Shown in pieces: positions 17,768-25,245 of a stretch of 64,000 bases of DNA; position 1 is the stretch's first letter; the number at the start of each line of letters is the position of its first letter. The notes beneath the pieces are model-generated. The model saw only the letters and a program-made list of their open reading frames with translations, was not told the DNA's origin and made no database searches. The translations under genes and the position numbers were made by a program. This stretch comes from Nitratireductor sp. (GTDB lineage: Bacteria; Pseudomonadota; Alphaproteobacteria; Rhizobiales; Rhizobiaceae), in the NCBI GenBank assembly GCA_020637805.1, contig JACKJU010000008.1, forward strand, positions 1-64,000, given 5' to 3'.

Positions 17768-18849
17768 GCCAGGTAGAGACTGCAAGCCTCAGGCCTGACC
17801 ACCGCATTTCCCGGGTCATCAAGGGTGGCTGGCAACTCGCGGGCGATCACGGCTCGGTTGACCGCGCTTCGGCGATTGCCGACATGGAAGCCTTTCTCGA
17901 CGCGGGCATCACCACCTTCGACTGCGCCGACATCTATACCGGTGTCGAGGAGATGATCGGCGACTTCATAGCCGATGTAAGGCAGCGGCGCGGAGCCTCG
18001 GTCGCGGACCGGGTAGTCGTGCACACCAAGCTCGTGCCGGATCTTGGCAGGCTGCAGGATCTCAGGGCGGACGAGGTGGAGGCCATCATCGACCGTTCGC
18101 TGAAACGCCTGCGGATCGACCGTCTTCATCTCGTTCAGTTCTTCTGGTGGGACCTTTCGATCGGCAATCCAACGGAAGCCCTGGAAGTTCTCAAGGAATG
18201 CCAGCGCAAGGGCAAGATCGGCAATCTCGGCGTCAACAACTGGGACAGCGCCCAGATCGGCCGGTTCGTCGACGCCGGCTACGATATTGTCTCAGCACAG
18301 ATCCAGTATTCGGTTCTCGACCGCAGGGCCGCGAATGGACTGGCCGAATGGGCCGCAAAGCATGACATGCAGTTTCTCTGCTACGGTTCGCTTGCGGGCG
18401 GGTTCCTGACCGAGAACTGGCTGGGACAGCTCGATCCCGGCTTCGAGTTCACCAACCGCAGCCTAGTAAAATACCGGCTAATCATCGACGAGTTCGGTCC
18501 CTGGGAAATGTTCCAGGAACTCCTGCAAACGCTGGAAGACATCGGCAGGAAACATGGCGTTTCGCTGAGCGCGGTTGCCACGCGCTGGGTGCTGGACCAG
18601 CCGCAGGTCGCCGCCGCGATTGTCGGCGCGCGATACGCCCGGCACCTGCCGAAAACAATGCAGGTCTTCCAGTTCAAGCTCGACGATGAGGATCGCGACC
18701 GGATCGCATCAATCCAGGCCCGTTCTCATGGTCCGGCCGGACTCGTCTACGGCCTCGAGGGAGACCGTACGTCACGGCACGGTCGCATCATGAAATACAA
18801 TCTCAACACGCGACCCGATGACAAGGTCCTGGGGAGCGCAGATGGGTGA
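17764..18849 (+). CDS. Aldo/keto reductase (catalytic His replaced by Phe)
   Basis: A 361-residue barrel protein related to the reductase half of the fusion protein encoded at 15026-16528. The Asp/Tyr pair is kept in FDCADIYTGVEEM and the lysine in VVHTKLVPD, but the position of the usual histidine reads VQFFWWD where the fusion protein has LQFHWW. Loss of that histidine often alters or limits carbonyl reduction, so its chemistry may differ. It overlaps the TIGR04076-like gene before it and the LivG-type gene after it. No Rid domain is attached. Confidence 0.88.
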   Translation: MSQVETASLRPDHRISRVIKGGWQLAGDHGSVDRASAIADMEAFLDAGITTFDCADIYTGVEEMIGDFIADVRQRRGASVADRVVVHTKLVPDLGRLQDLRADEVEAIIDRSLKRLRIDRLHLVQFFWWDLSIGNPTEALEVLKECQRKGKIGNLGVNNWDSAQIGRFVDAGYDIVSAQIQYSVLDRRAANGLAEWAAKHDMQFLCYGSLAGGFLTENWLGQLDPGFEFTNRSLVKYRLIIDEFGPWEMFQELLQTLEDIGRKHGVSLSAVATRWVLDQPQVAAAIVGARYARHLPKTMQVFQFKLDDEDRDRIASIQARSHGPAGLVYGLEGDRTSRHGRIMKYNLNTRPDDKVLGSADG

Positions 18850-19615
18850 GCCTATTCTCGCCACCAGAGAACTTACGCGGGATTTCAATGCGTTCCGCGC
18901 GGTCGATCATGTTTCGATCACCGTCAACGCCGGCTCGATGACCGGCCTGATCGGGCCGAACGGCGCAGGCAAGACGACCCTCTTCAACGCGATCGTCGGT
19001 TCCCTTAAGCCAACTTCGGGCTCGGTCTTCCTGGACGGTTCCGACATTACGGGCCTTGCGCCCGAACAACTCTTCTCGAAGGGACTGGCACGTACCTTCC
19101 AGATCCCCAGGCCCTTCGCACGCATGTCGGTCCTGGAAAATGTCATGCTGGCGCCGCTGGCCCAGGCGGGAGAGCGGTTGCTCGGCCCTTTCCTTTCCAG
19201 AGGCGCGGCGCGCAGGCAGGAACGCGAGATACGCGAGCGGGCAATGGAGGTACTCGACTTCATGACGCTCGCCAGGCTTGCCGACCATCCGGCGGGAAAG
19301 ATTTCCGGCGGCCAGATGAAGTTGCTCGAGCTCGCGCGCGTGCTGATGGGGGACCCGAAGGTGATCCTGCTCGACGAACCCGCCGCTGGCGTCAATCCCA
19401 CGCTTGCCGGCACGCTGATCGAGAAGATCGAGGAATTGAACCGGCGGGGCAAAACCTTCCTCATCATCGAGCACGACATGGATTTCATCATGCGGCACTG
19501 CAATCCGATCATCGCGCTATCGGAAGGCAAGGTCGTTTTCGAGGGCACAGCCGAACAGGCCCAGTCGAACCCGGTTCTTCTGGACGCCTACCTGGGAGCG
19601 AGAGCCGATGGATGA
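18842..19615 (+). CDS. Branched-chain-type ABC transporter ATPase (LivG-like)
   Basis: A 257-residue ATPase with Walker A GPNGAGKTTLFNAIVG, signature SGGQMKLLELARV and Walker B VILLDEPAAG. The C-terminal part (EHDMDFIMRHCNPIIALSEG) is typical of LivG. It pairs with the LivF-like ATPase to drive a HAAT-family importer. The ATG at 18842 is used, with GGGGAG about 5 bp upstream and an 8-bp overlap with the preceding gene. HAAT importers carry amino acids, amides and aromatic acids; the context suggests an aromatic amino acid or related compound. Confidence 0.92.
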   Translation: MGEPILATRELTRDFNAFRAVDHVSITVNAGSMTGLIGPNGAGKTTLFNAIVGSLKPTSGSVFLDGSDITGLAPEQLFSKGLARTFQIPRPFARMSVLENVMLAPLAQAGERLLGPFLSRGAARRQEREIRERAMEVLDFMTLARLADHPAGKISGGQMKLLELARVLMGDPKVILLDEPAAGVNPTLAGTLIEKIEELNRRGKTFLIIEHDMDFIMRHCNPIIALSEGKVVFEGTAEQAQSNPVLLDAYLGARADG

Positions 19616-20342
19616 CGCAGTGCTTGAGGTAAAGAGCATAACGGCCGGCTATGTTCCCGATCTGCCGATCCTTCATGGCGTTTCGATGAAGGCAAACCGG
19701 GGCGAGGTAACGGTGATCATCGGACCGAACGGTGCGGGAAAGTCCACCCTGGTCAAGGCGATAGCCGGACTGGTGCCCGTTTCCGAAGGTGCAATTCTTC
19801 ACGAGACAGTGGACATTACCAATATCCGGCCGGACCAGATGGCGATGCACGGCATCGCCTACGTGCCGCAGATCGACAACATTTTCCGAAGCCTGACGAT
19901 AAGACAGAACCTTGAACTGGCTCTCAGGCACAGCGGCAAGGAAGGGCCGGCGAAGCTTGCCACCCTTCTGGACCAGTTTCCTGCACTGCGCGACAAGCAG
20001 ACCGCAAGGGCAGGCTCGCTTTCCGGCGGGCAGAAGCAGTTCCTGGCCGTTGCAATGGCGCTTGCTACCAGCCCGAGACTCATCCTCATGGACGAACCTT
20101 CCGCCGGACTGTCGCCAAAGGCGGCACAGGAAGTTCTGGAGTTGACGAAGTCACTCACAGAAGCCGGCGTCTCGATCCTTCTTGTCGAACAGAACGTCAA
20201 TCAGGCACTCCGGCTCGCGGATCACTGCTACATCCTGGCAGAAGGCAGCAACCAGACAGACGGCAAGGCTAGCGAATTGCTCGGCAACCAGGTTGTTGCC
20301 GATATCTATCTCGGCGGTCGGCGCCTGAGGGCTGGCCAATGA
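19608..20342 (+). CDS. Branched-chain-type ABC transporter ATPase (LivF-like)
   Basis: A 244-residue ATPase with Walker A GPNGAGKSTLVKAIAG, signature LSGGQKQFLAVAMAL and Walker B LILMDEPSAGLSP. Length and the short C-terminus (YLGGRRLRAGQ) are those of LivF. The gene overlaps LivG by 8 bp and LivH by 4 bp, so the subunits are made in a coupled way. It forms the ATPase pair at the cytoplasmic face of the importer. Confidence 0.92.
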   Translation: MDDAVLEVKSITAGYVPDLPILHGVSMKANRGEVTVIIGPNGAGKSTLVKAIAGLVPVSEGAILHETVDITNIRPDQMAMHGIAYVPQIDNIFRSLTIRQNLELALRHSGKEGPAKLATLLDQFPALRDKQTARAGSLSGGQKQFLAVAMALATSPRLILMDEPSAGLSPKAAQEVLELTKSLTEAGVSILLVEQNVNQALRLADHCYILAEGSNQTDGKASELLGNQVVADIYLGGRRLRAGQ

Positions 20343-21253
20343 TCCAGCACCTGATTGACGGAATCCTGATCGGTGCAATCCTGTCGCTCGGCGCGACCGG
20401 CCTGACAATGGTGATGCACATGTTGCGCTTCGCCAATTTCAGCCATGCGGAGCTGCTTTCCATCGGGGCCTACTCGGCTCTGGTATTCGAGCAGCTGTTC
20501 AAGGCAGTTCTGCCATTCACGGCGGGTACAATCGGTCCGCTTTCCATGACCTGGGCACTTGCCGTGGCGATGATTGCCTCGATGGCGGTGACAGGCGCGA
20601 GTGCCGTTCTCTTCGACAAGCTGATTTTCAAGCGCGTGCGCGAAAAGGGCGAGGAGCTTTCGATGGTGTTTGCCTCTTTCGGCCTCGCGCTGATCATCCG
20701 CAATGTCATCGGACTGGTATTCGGCCTTCAGACGCAGCTCTTCAGCAAGGACATCATCTTCGCGACGGTGTTGAGCCGCGATCCGCTGATCATGGTGAAG
20801 CCCGACCAGATTGCCGTGCTGGCCATCACGCTTCTCATCATTTTTGCGCTCCATCTGATACTATCACGAACAACCTACGGCTATGCATTGAGGGCCGTTG
20901 CCGAAAACCCGTCGCTTGCCCAGGTGAATGGCATCAACCTGCAGCGGATGATCGTCACCGTCTGGCTGATCGGCGGCGGACTGGCTGCGCTGGCGGGCGT
21001 GTTCTACGGGCTTACCAACCAGATCAGCCCTGTGATCGGACGCGATCTTGTGCTGCCGGTATTTGCCGCAACGATTGTCGGCGGACTGGGCTCGATCTAT
21101 GGCGCACTCCTTGGCGGGTTCATCGTGGGAATTGCAGCAAATCTTGCACTGACCGTCCTGCCCTCCGGCTACAGCCCAAGCGTTCCATTCCTGATAATCC
21201 TCGCGGTGCTGCTCGTACGTCCGCACGGCCTTTTCGGGGAGGAGCGGCAATGA
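20339..21253 (+). CDS. Branched-chain-type ABC transporter permease (LivH-like)
   Basis: A 304-residue membrane protein with about eight hydrophobic segments. The family stretch YGYALRAVAENPSLAQVNGI is visible at about residue 180, with GLGSIYGALLGGFIVG near the C-terminus. It is one of two permeases of the importer. It overlaps livF by 4 bp and livM by 4 bp. Confidence 0.92.
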   Translation: MIQHLIDGILIGAILSLGATGLTMVMHMLRFANFSHAELLSIGAYSALVFEQLFKAVLPFTAGTIGPLSMTWALAVAMIASMAVTGASAVLFDKLIFKRVREKGEELSMVFASFGLALIIRNVIGLVFGLQTQLFSKDIIFATVLSRDPLIMVKPDQIAVLAITLLIIFALHLILSRTTYGYALRAVAENPSLAQVNGINLQRMIVTVWLIGGGLAALAGVFYGLTNQISPVIGRDLVLPVFAATIVGGLGSIYGALLGGFIVGIAANLALTVLPSGYSPSVPFLIILAVLLVRPHGLFGEERQ

Positions 21254-22203
21254 CCGGCATCATCTCCTATCTCGTCTTCTTCACGACCATGGCTTCGATC
21301 CTTGCAATTGCAACGCTCGGACTGAACCTTCAATGGGGCAATACCGGCCTGTTCAACGGCGGAGTAGCCGCGTTCTTCGGTGCAGGTGCCTATGGCACGC
21401 TTCTTCTGGGCGGAACAAGCCAGGAAGATCATCTGGGCGGGTTCGAATTGCCCTATGTGGTTGCGCTGGCCGGGGGGATGGCGGCAGCCGGAATCCTCGC
21501 CTGGGTCGTGGGGGTGCTGACACTCAGGATGCGCCGGGATTATCTGGCGATTTCGACCTTCGGCATGGCAATCGTCTTCGAAAACGTGATGCGGAATGCG
21601 GAGTGGCTAAGCGGTGGCGCAAAAGGTCTGCGTGGTTTCGAACGGCCGCTGCGCGATGCGCTGGGCGACGGCTTTGCCTACAATGCCGCGTTTCTCGCCG
21701 TGGTGCTGGTGCTGCTGTTTGCGACCTACCGGTTCCTGCAGGTTCTGGTTCGCTCGCCTTTCGGCAGGCTGCTGCGCGCAATCCGCGAAGACGAGACGGC
21801 GGCCCGTTCGCTGGGCAAGAGCCCGGCCCGAGTTCGCCTGACTGCCTTTGTCACCGGTTCGGTGATCATGGGGCTTGCGGGCGGACTATACGCAACCTTC
21901 TATGCTTTCGTCAGTCCGCAGGACGTCCTGCCGACGCTGACATTCCAGATCTGGGCCATGCTGATCGTCGGTGGCGCAGGCAATAATCGCGGCGCGGTTT
22001 TTGGCGCATTTCTGATCTGGGCGGCCTGGACCGCGAGCGGTTGGCTTCTTTCCAGATTCGCGCCCGTAGATGCCCAGATCTATACAGGTTCGATCCAGTA
22101 TGTACTGATTGGCCTAGTGATCGTCGGCATGCTGCTCTGGAGACCTCAGGGTCTCCTGCCGGAGCGGCTCGTCATTTCTCAGTCGGGTCAGGCCCCAAGC
22201 TGA
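21250..22203 (+). CDS. Branched-chain-type ABC transporter permease (LivM-like)
   Basis: A 317-residue membrane protein. LivM hallmarks are GLNLQWGNTGLFNGGVAAFF near the N-terminus, PFGRLLRAIREDETAARSLG at about residue 175, and VGGAGNNRGAVFGAF near the end. It forms the translocation pathway with the LivH-like protein. The binding-protein gene follows after 23 bp. Confidence 0.92.
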   Translation: MTGIISYLVFFTTMASILAIATLGLNLQWGNTGLFNGGVAAFFGAGAYGTLLLGGTSQEDHLGGFELPYVVALAGGMAAAGILAWVVGVLTLRMRRDYLAISTFGMAIVFENVMRNAEWLSGGAKGLRGFERPLRDALGDGFAYNAAFLAVVLVLLFATYRFLQVLVRSPFGRLLRAIREDETAARSLGKSPARVRLTAFVTGSVIMGLAGGLYATFYAFVSPQDVLPTLTFQIWAMLIVGGAGNNRGAVFGAFLIWAAWTASGWLLSRFAPVDAQIYTGSIQYVLIGLVIVGMLLWRPQGLLPERLVISQSGQAPS

Positions 22204-22226
22204 TCCATTTCAAAGGGAGTTTGTCC

Positions 22227-23489
22227 ATGAAATACCTAACTGCAAACAGATACGCGCTCGGCCTTGCCACAGCGCTCGGCATCGCTCTGGCTGCCGGCTC
22301 GGCCTCCGCACAGGAATGCACGACCAAGATCGGCGCCGTTCTGCCGACCTCCGTGGACTGGGGCAAGCCGATTGCCGAAACCGCCCAGTATGTCGTTGAC
22401 CAGGTCAACGAGGCTGGTGGCGCAGCAGGCTGCAAGATCGAAATGGTCCTGCGCGATTCCCAGGTTGATCCGAAGGTGGGTGTCGACGCTGCCAAGGCAC
22501 TGGTCGACATCGACGGCGTCCAGGTCCTGATCGGCGCGGTCTCTTCCGGTGTTACCATGCCGATCCTGACATCCGTGGCGGTACCGGCAGGCGTGGCCGA
22601 ATTCTCCTGCTGCTCCTCTTCGGGCGCCTTCACCAAGCTGGCCGAGGAAGGAAAGCTCAAGGGCCTCTGGTTCAGGACTTTCGCCACTTCCAACGTGCAG
22701 GCCGCAGTCGGTGCCAAGGTTGCCAAGGATCAGGGATACAAGTCGGTTGCCGTTCTCTACAAGAACGACGACTGGGGCCAAGACATCGGCAAGCTGGTTG
22801 CCGGACACCTCGAAGCCCAGGGTATCAAGGTGACCTCGCTCATCGCCATCAACGATGGCCAGCCCTCCTACCGGGCGGAAGTGACCGAGGCCATTTCCGG
22901 CAATCCGGAAGCCCTCTACATGGCGCTCTACCCGACCGAGGGCACCTCGATCGTTCGCGACTGGCTTTCGCTTGGCGGCACCCAGAACATGATCGGCGCA
23001 AACTCCCTGAAATCGGACGAGTTCCGCAACAATGTCGGCATGCAGTATCTCGGCTCGTTCCGCGGCACGGACACGTCTTCGCCGCGCGTTGCATCGGCTG
23101 ATGCCTTCGTGGCCCAGTACAAGGAGCATTTCGGCAAGGAGCCAAACGGCCCAGGCCTTGCCAACAGCTATGACGCCACGATGATTGCGCTGCTTGCCAT
23201 GGAAGCTGCCGGCAAGGATGCCAAGGGTGCCGACATCGCAGCTGCGGTTGCGCGTGTTACCGATCCTTCCGGAGAGCCGGTGACGGCTGACAAGGACGGT
23301 TTCGCCAAGGCGAAGGAAATCCTCGCCGGCGGTGGCAACGTGCTCTACCAGGGCGCTACGGGCAATGTCCGCTTCGACGCAAATGGCGACGTTTCGGCAC
23401 CCGCCGTTGTCTGGACCTTCACCGAGGAGGGCACCAAGGAAGACAGCTACATCACGCTCGAGGAAGTCGGCGAACTTACCGCCAAGTGA
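22227..23489 (+). CDS. Branched-chain-type ABC transporter substrate-binding protein
   Basis: A 420-residue periplasmic protein. A Sec signal peptide (about residues 1-24, cleavage near GSASA-QE) is followed by the type I periplasmic-binding fold (KIGAVLPTSVDWGKP, ...AVLYKNDDWGQD, YDATMIALLAMEAAG). The ATG at 22227 has AAGGGAG 7 bp upstream; the frame is open farther 5' but overlaps livM. An unusual Cys pair occurs in FSCCSSSGAF at about residue 130. It delivers an unknown ligand to the Liv permeases; tryptophan, kynurenine or anthranilate are plausible from the neighbours. Confidence 0.92.
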   Translation: MKYLTANRYALGLATALGIALAAGSASAQECTTKIGAVLPTSVDWGKPIAETAQYVVDQVNEAGGAAGCKIEMVLRDSQVDPKVGVDAAKALVDIDGVQVLIGAVSSGVTMPILTSVAVPAGVAEFSCCSSSGAFTKLAEEGKLKGLWFRTFATSNVQAAVGAKVAKDQGYKSVAVLYKNDDWGQDIGKLVAGHLEAQGIKVTSLIAINDGQPSYRAEVTEAISGNPEALYMALYPTEGTSIVRDWLSLGGTQNMIGANSLKSDEFRNNVGMQYLGSFRGTDTSSPRVASADAFVAQYKEHFGKEPNGPGLANSYDATMIALLAMEAAGKDAKGADIAAAVARVTDPSGEPVTADKDGFAKAKEILAGGGNVLYQGATGNVRFDANGDVSAPAVVWTFTEEGTKEDSYITLEEVGELTAK

Positions 23490-23496
23490 GTCAGAC

Positions 23497-24195
23497 TTGC
23501 GCGATCAACGCACAGTAAGCGTGATCGGTGCCGGTAGAATCGGCCGGGAGATCATTGAATTCGTTCAAGGGTCGCCCGGCCTTTCGCTTGGAAGGGTACT
23601 GAGCAGGAGTGGTGTTCCCGACACTGCAGATGTTTCCGCCTTCTTCGGCACCCACGCCGACATCATCGTAGATGCAGCCGGGCCGGAAGCGCTGCGCAAC
23701 TTCGGTCCAGCGGTGCTTGAACGAGCTGACCTTTGGACGGTCGGCGCCGCCGCACTGGCAGATGACGATTTCAGATCGGAGCTGACCGCAACGGGCGGCA
23801 AGCATGGACACCACCTGCGCCTTTTCTCGCCATGGATATCGGGCATATCTTCCGGCATCGCCGATACGTCGGCAAGGTTGCACATCGTGGCACGGCGGCC
23901 CGGTATCGGGAGTGCCTGGAGCGGCCCGCTCAGGGAGGCGGTGGAGCGTTTCCCGGACGACCTGAATTCCGCTGTTGCAGCGGCGCTTTGCGGCCCGGGG
24001 CTTGATGCCACAAGCGTGGAAATTCTCGACAGCGGTGCTGGCGGCTCGCACCGCATCGACGCAACCTATTCAACAGCCGCGACAACGTTCACATCATCCA
24101 TAGAATTCAACGCTGCGGACCAGACAAGCCATCCTGCGGCTGCGGCCGTGATAAGCGCGCTCCGCGACGGGAATTCCGTTCTGCGATACGGCTAG
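23497..24195 (+). CDS. Aspartate-dehydrogenase-like (NadX-like) oxidoreductase
   Basis: A 232-residue protein with an N-terminal Rossmann motif VIGAGRIGREIIEF and DIIVDAAGPEALRNFGPAVL. The C-terminal part resembles the aspartate dehydrogenase domain (FPDDLNSAVAAALCGPGLD, then GGSHRIDATY with a conserved-looking His). There is no ATG near the domain start; TTG at 23497, 7 bp after the binding-protein stop, is the most sensible start, with GTG 23521 as a fallback. AspDH enzymes interconvert an amino acid and an imino acid using NAD(P)+. The role in this operon is unknown. Confidence 0.65.
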   Translation: MRDQRTVSVIGAGRIGREIIEFVQGSPGLSLGRVLSRSGVPDTADVSAFFGTHADIIVDAAGPEALRNFGPAVLERADLWTVGAAALADDDFRSELTATGGKHGHHLRLFSPWISGISSGIADTSARLHIVARRPGIGSAWSGPLREAVERFPDDLNSAVAAALCGPGLDATSVEILDSGAGGSHRIDATYSTAATTFTSSIEFNAADQTSHPAAAAVISALRDGNSVLRYG

Positions 24196-24222
24196 TTCAT
24201 CGCAGATTGAATTCTCAACTGA

Positions 24223-25062
24223 TCAGTCATTGCCCCCGGCAAAGGCTTCGGTCAGCGGATGGTCCCTTTCCCGCAATCCGTCGATCACGTTGAAATGGTG
24301 CCTGCCCGGCTCCGCAATCAGCGGAACAAGGCTCTCCGGCGTTGACCATGCTTCCGACAGCAAGGCCGACTGACGCAGGAATTCCGGCCTCTCACCGGCG
24401 CCAACCCAGGCGGTGACGCGAGTATTTCCGGCCCGGCGCCGGTGCAGGCAGGGGCTTTCGTCTGCCGCTTCAGACGGATCGAGCGCGAGCTTTTCGTTCA
24501 TGCTGTGCAATTGCAAGGGCCTAAGATCGTGCAGGCCGCTGATCGAGACGACACGCTCGATGCGATCGGCTACGCTGCCCGGCAGCGGGCTGTCATCGCA
24601 AACCATGCGGGTGGCAAGATGGCCGCCGGCGGAATGCCCCGCGAGCCTTATCGGGCCGTCCACCATTTCCGCAGCAGTGGCAATCGCCCGGCCAATCGAT
24701 TGCGTCATGCGGCTTATCCGGGCCTCGGGTGCCAGCACATAGGAGGGAAGCGCCACGGCCCAGCCACGGGCCAGTGCACCGGCAGCAAAGCCTGACCAGT
24801 CGGACTTGTCGAAGGCGAGCCAGAAGCCGCCATGAATGAAAACGGCCAGGCCTCTCGCGCGGCTGTCCGGCATGAAAAGGTCGAACTTCTCGCGTGGATG
24901 ATCGCCGTAGGGAATATCCAGCTGCCCGCTTGTGCCTGCGCGGAATTCTTCGGCCTGTGCACGCCATGCGGCGGGGAAATCCAGCCCGCCCGGAATGTGC
25001 GAGGCGTTGGCAAAGGCATCTTCCCAATCGATACCGGAAGGATCGTCTTTCTCAGCCGTCAT
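24223..25062 (-). CDS. Alpha/beta hydrolase, probable N-formylkynurenine formamidase
   Basis: A 279-residue hydrolase of the arylformamidase (AFMID) type. The oxyanion-hole motif is FIHGGFWLAFDKSDW and the nucleophile elbow is AGHSAGGHLATRM; a C-terminal His occurs in PGRHHFNVIDGL. The ATG at 25062 has GGGGAGAG about 5 bp upstream. Such enzymes hydrolyse N-formylkynurenine to kynurenine and formate. The operon on the other strand encodes tryptophan 2,3-dioxygenase and kynureninase, the steps before and after, which makes the assignment likely. Confidence 0.78.
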   Translation of the reverse strand: MTAEKDDPSGIDWEDAFANASHIPGGLDFPAAWRAQAEEFRAGTSGQLDIPYGDHPREKFDLFMPDSRARGLAVFIHGGFWLAFDKSDWSGFAAGALARGWAVALPSYVLAPEARISRMTQSIGRAIATAAEMVDGPIRLAGHSAGGHLATRMVCDDSPLPGSVADRIERVVSISGLHDLRPLQLHSMNEKLALDPSEAADESPCLHRRRAGNTRVTAWVGAGERPEFLRQSALLSEAWSTPESLVPLIAEPGRHHFNVIDGLRERDHPLTEAFAGGND

Positions 25063-25140
25063 GAACTCTCCCCGCGAGGTTTTCGCCATCCCGGCAGAGA
25101 CCGCCGGGCGTCGCACAAACGAGTGCCAGCGCGATCAGAT

Positions 25141-25175
25141 TATTATTCAATATTAAAATATTCAAGCTTGAAATA
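25141..25175. promoter_or_regulatory. AT-rich palindromic operator, probably for the MarR regulator
   Basis: The gap between the divergent formamidase and monooxygenase genes contains the perfect 12-bp palindrome TTCAAGCTTGAA (25161-25172), preceded by TTCAATATTAAAATA, so TTCAA recurs at a 15-bp step. The block is strikingly AT-rich for this genome. A MarR-family gene is the third gene of the operon to the right, and MarR proteins commonly bind palindromes of this size. Control of both directions from one site is inferred. Confidence 0.55.
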
Positions 25176-25245
25176 GTTTCGGGTTTGACCTAGCCTTCCC
25201 CACGGCAACGGCGAAATTTCACACCCGTTAACTGGGAGGTTGGCC

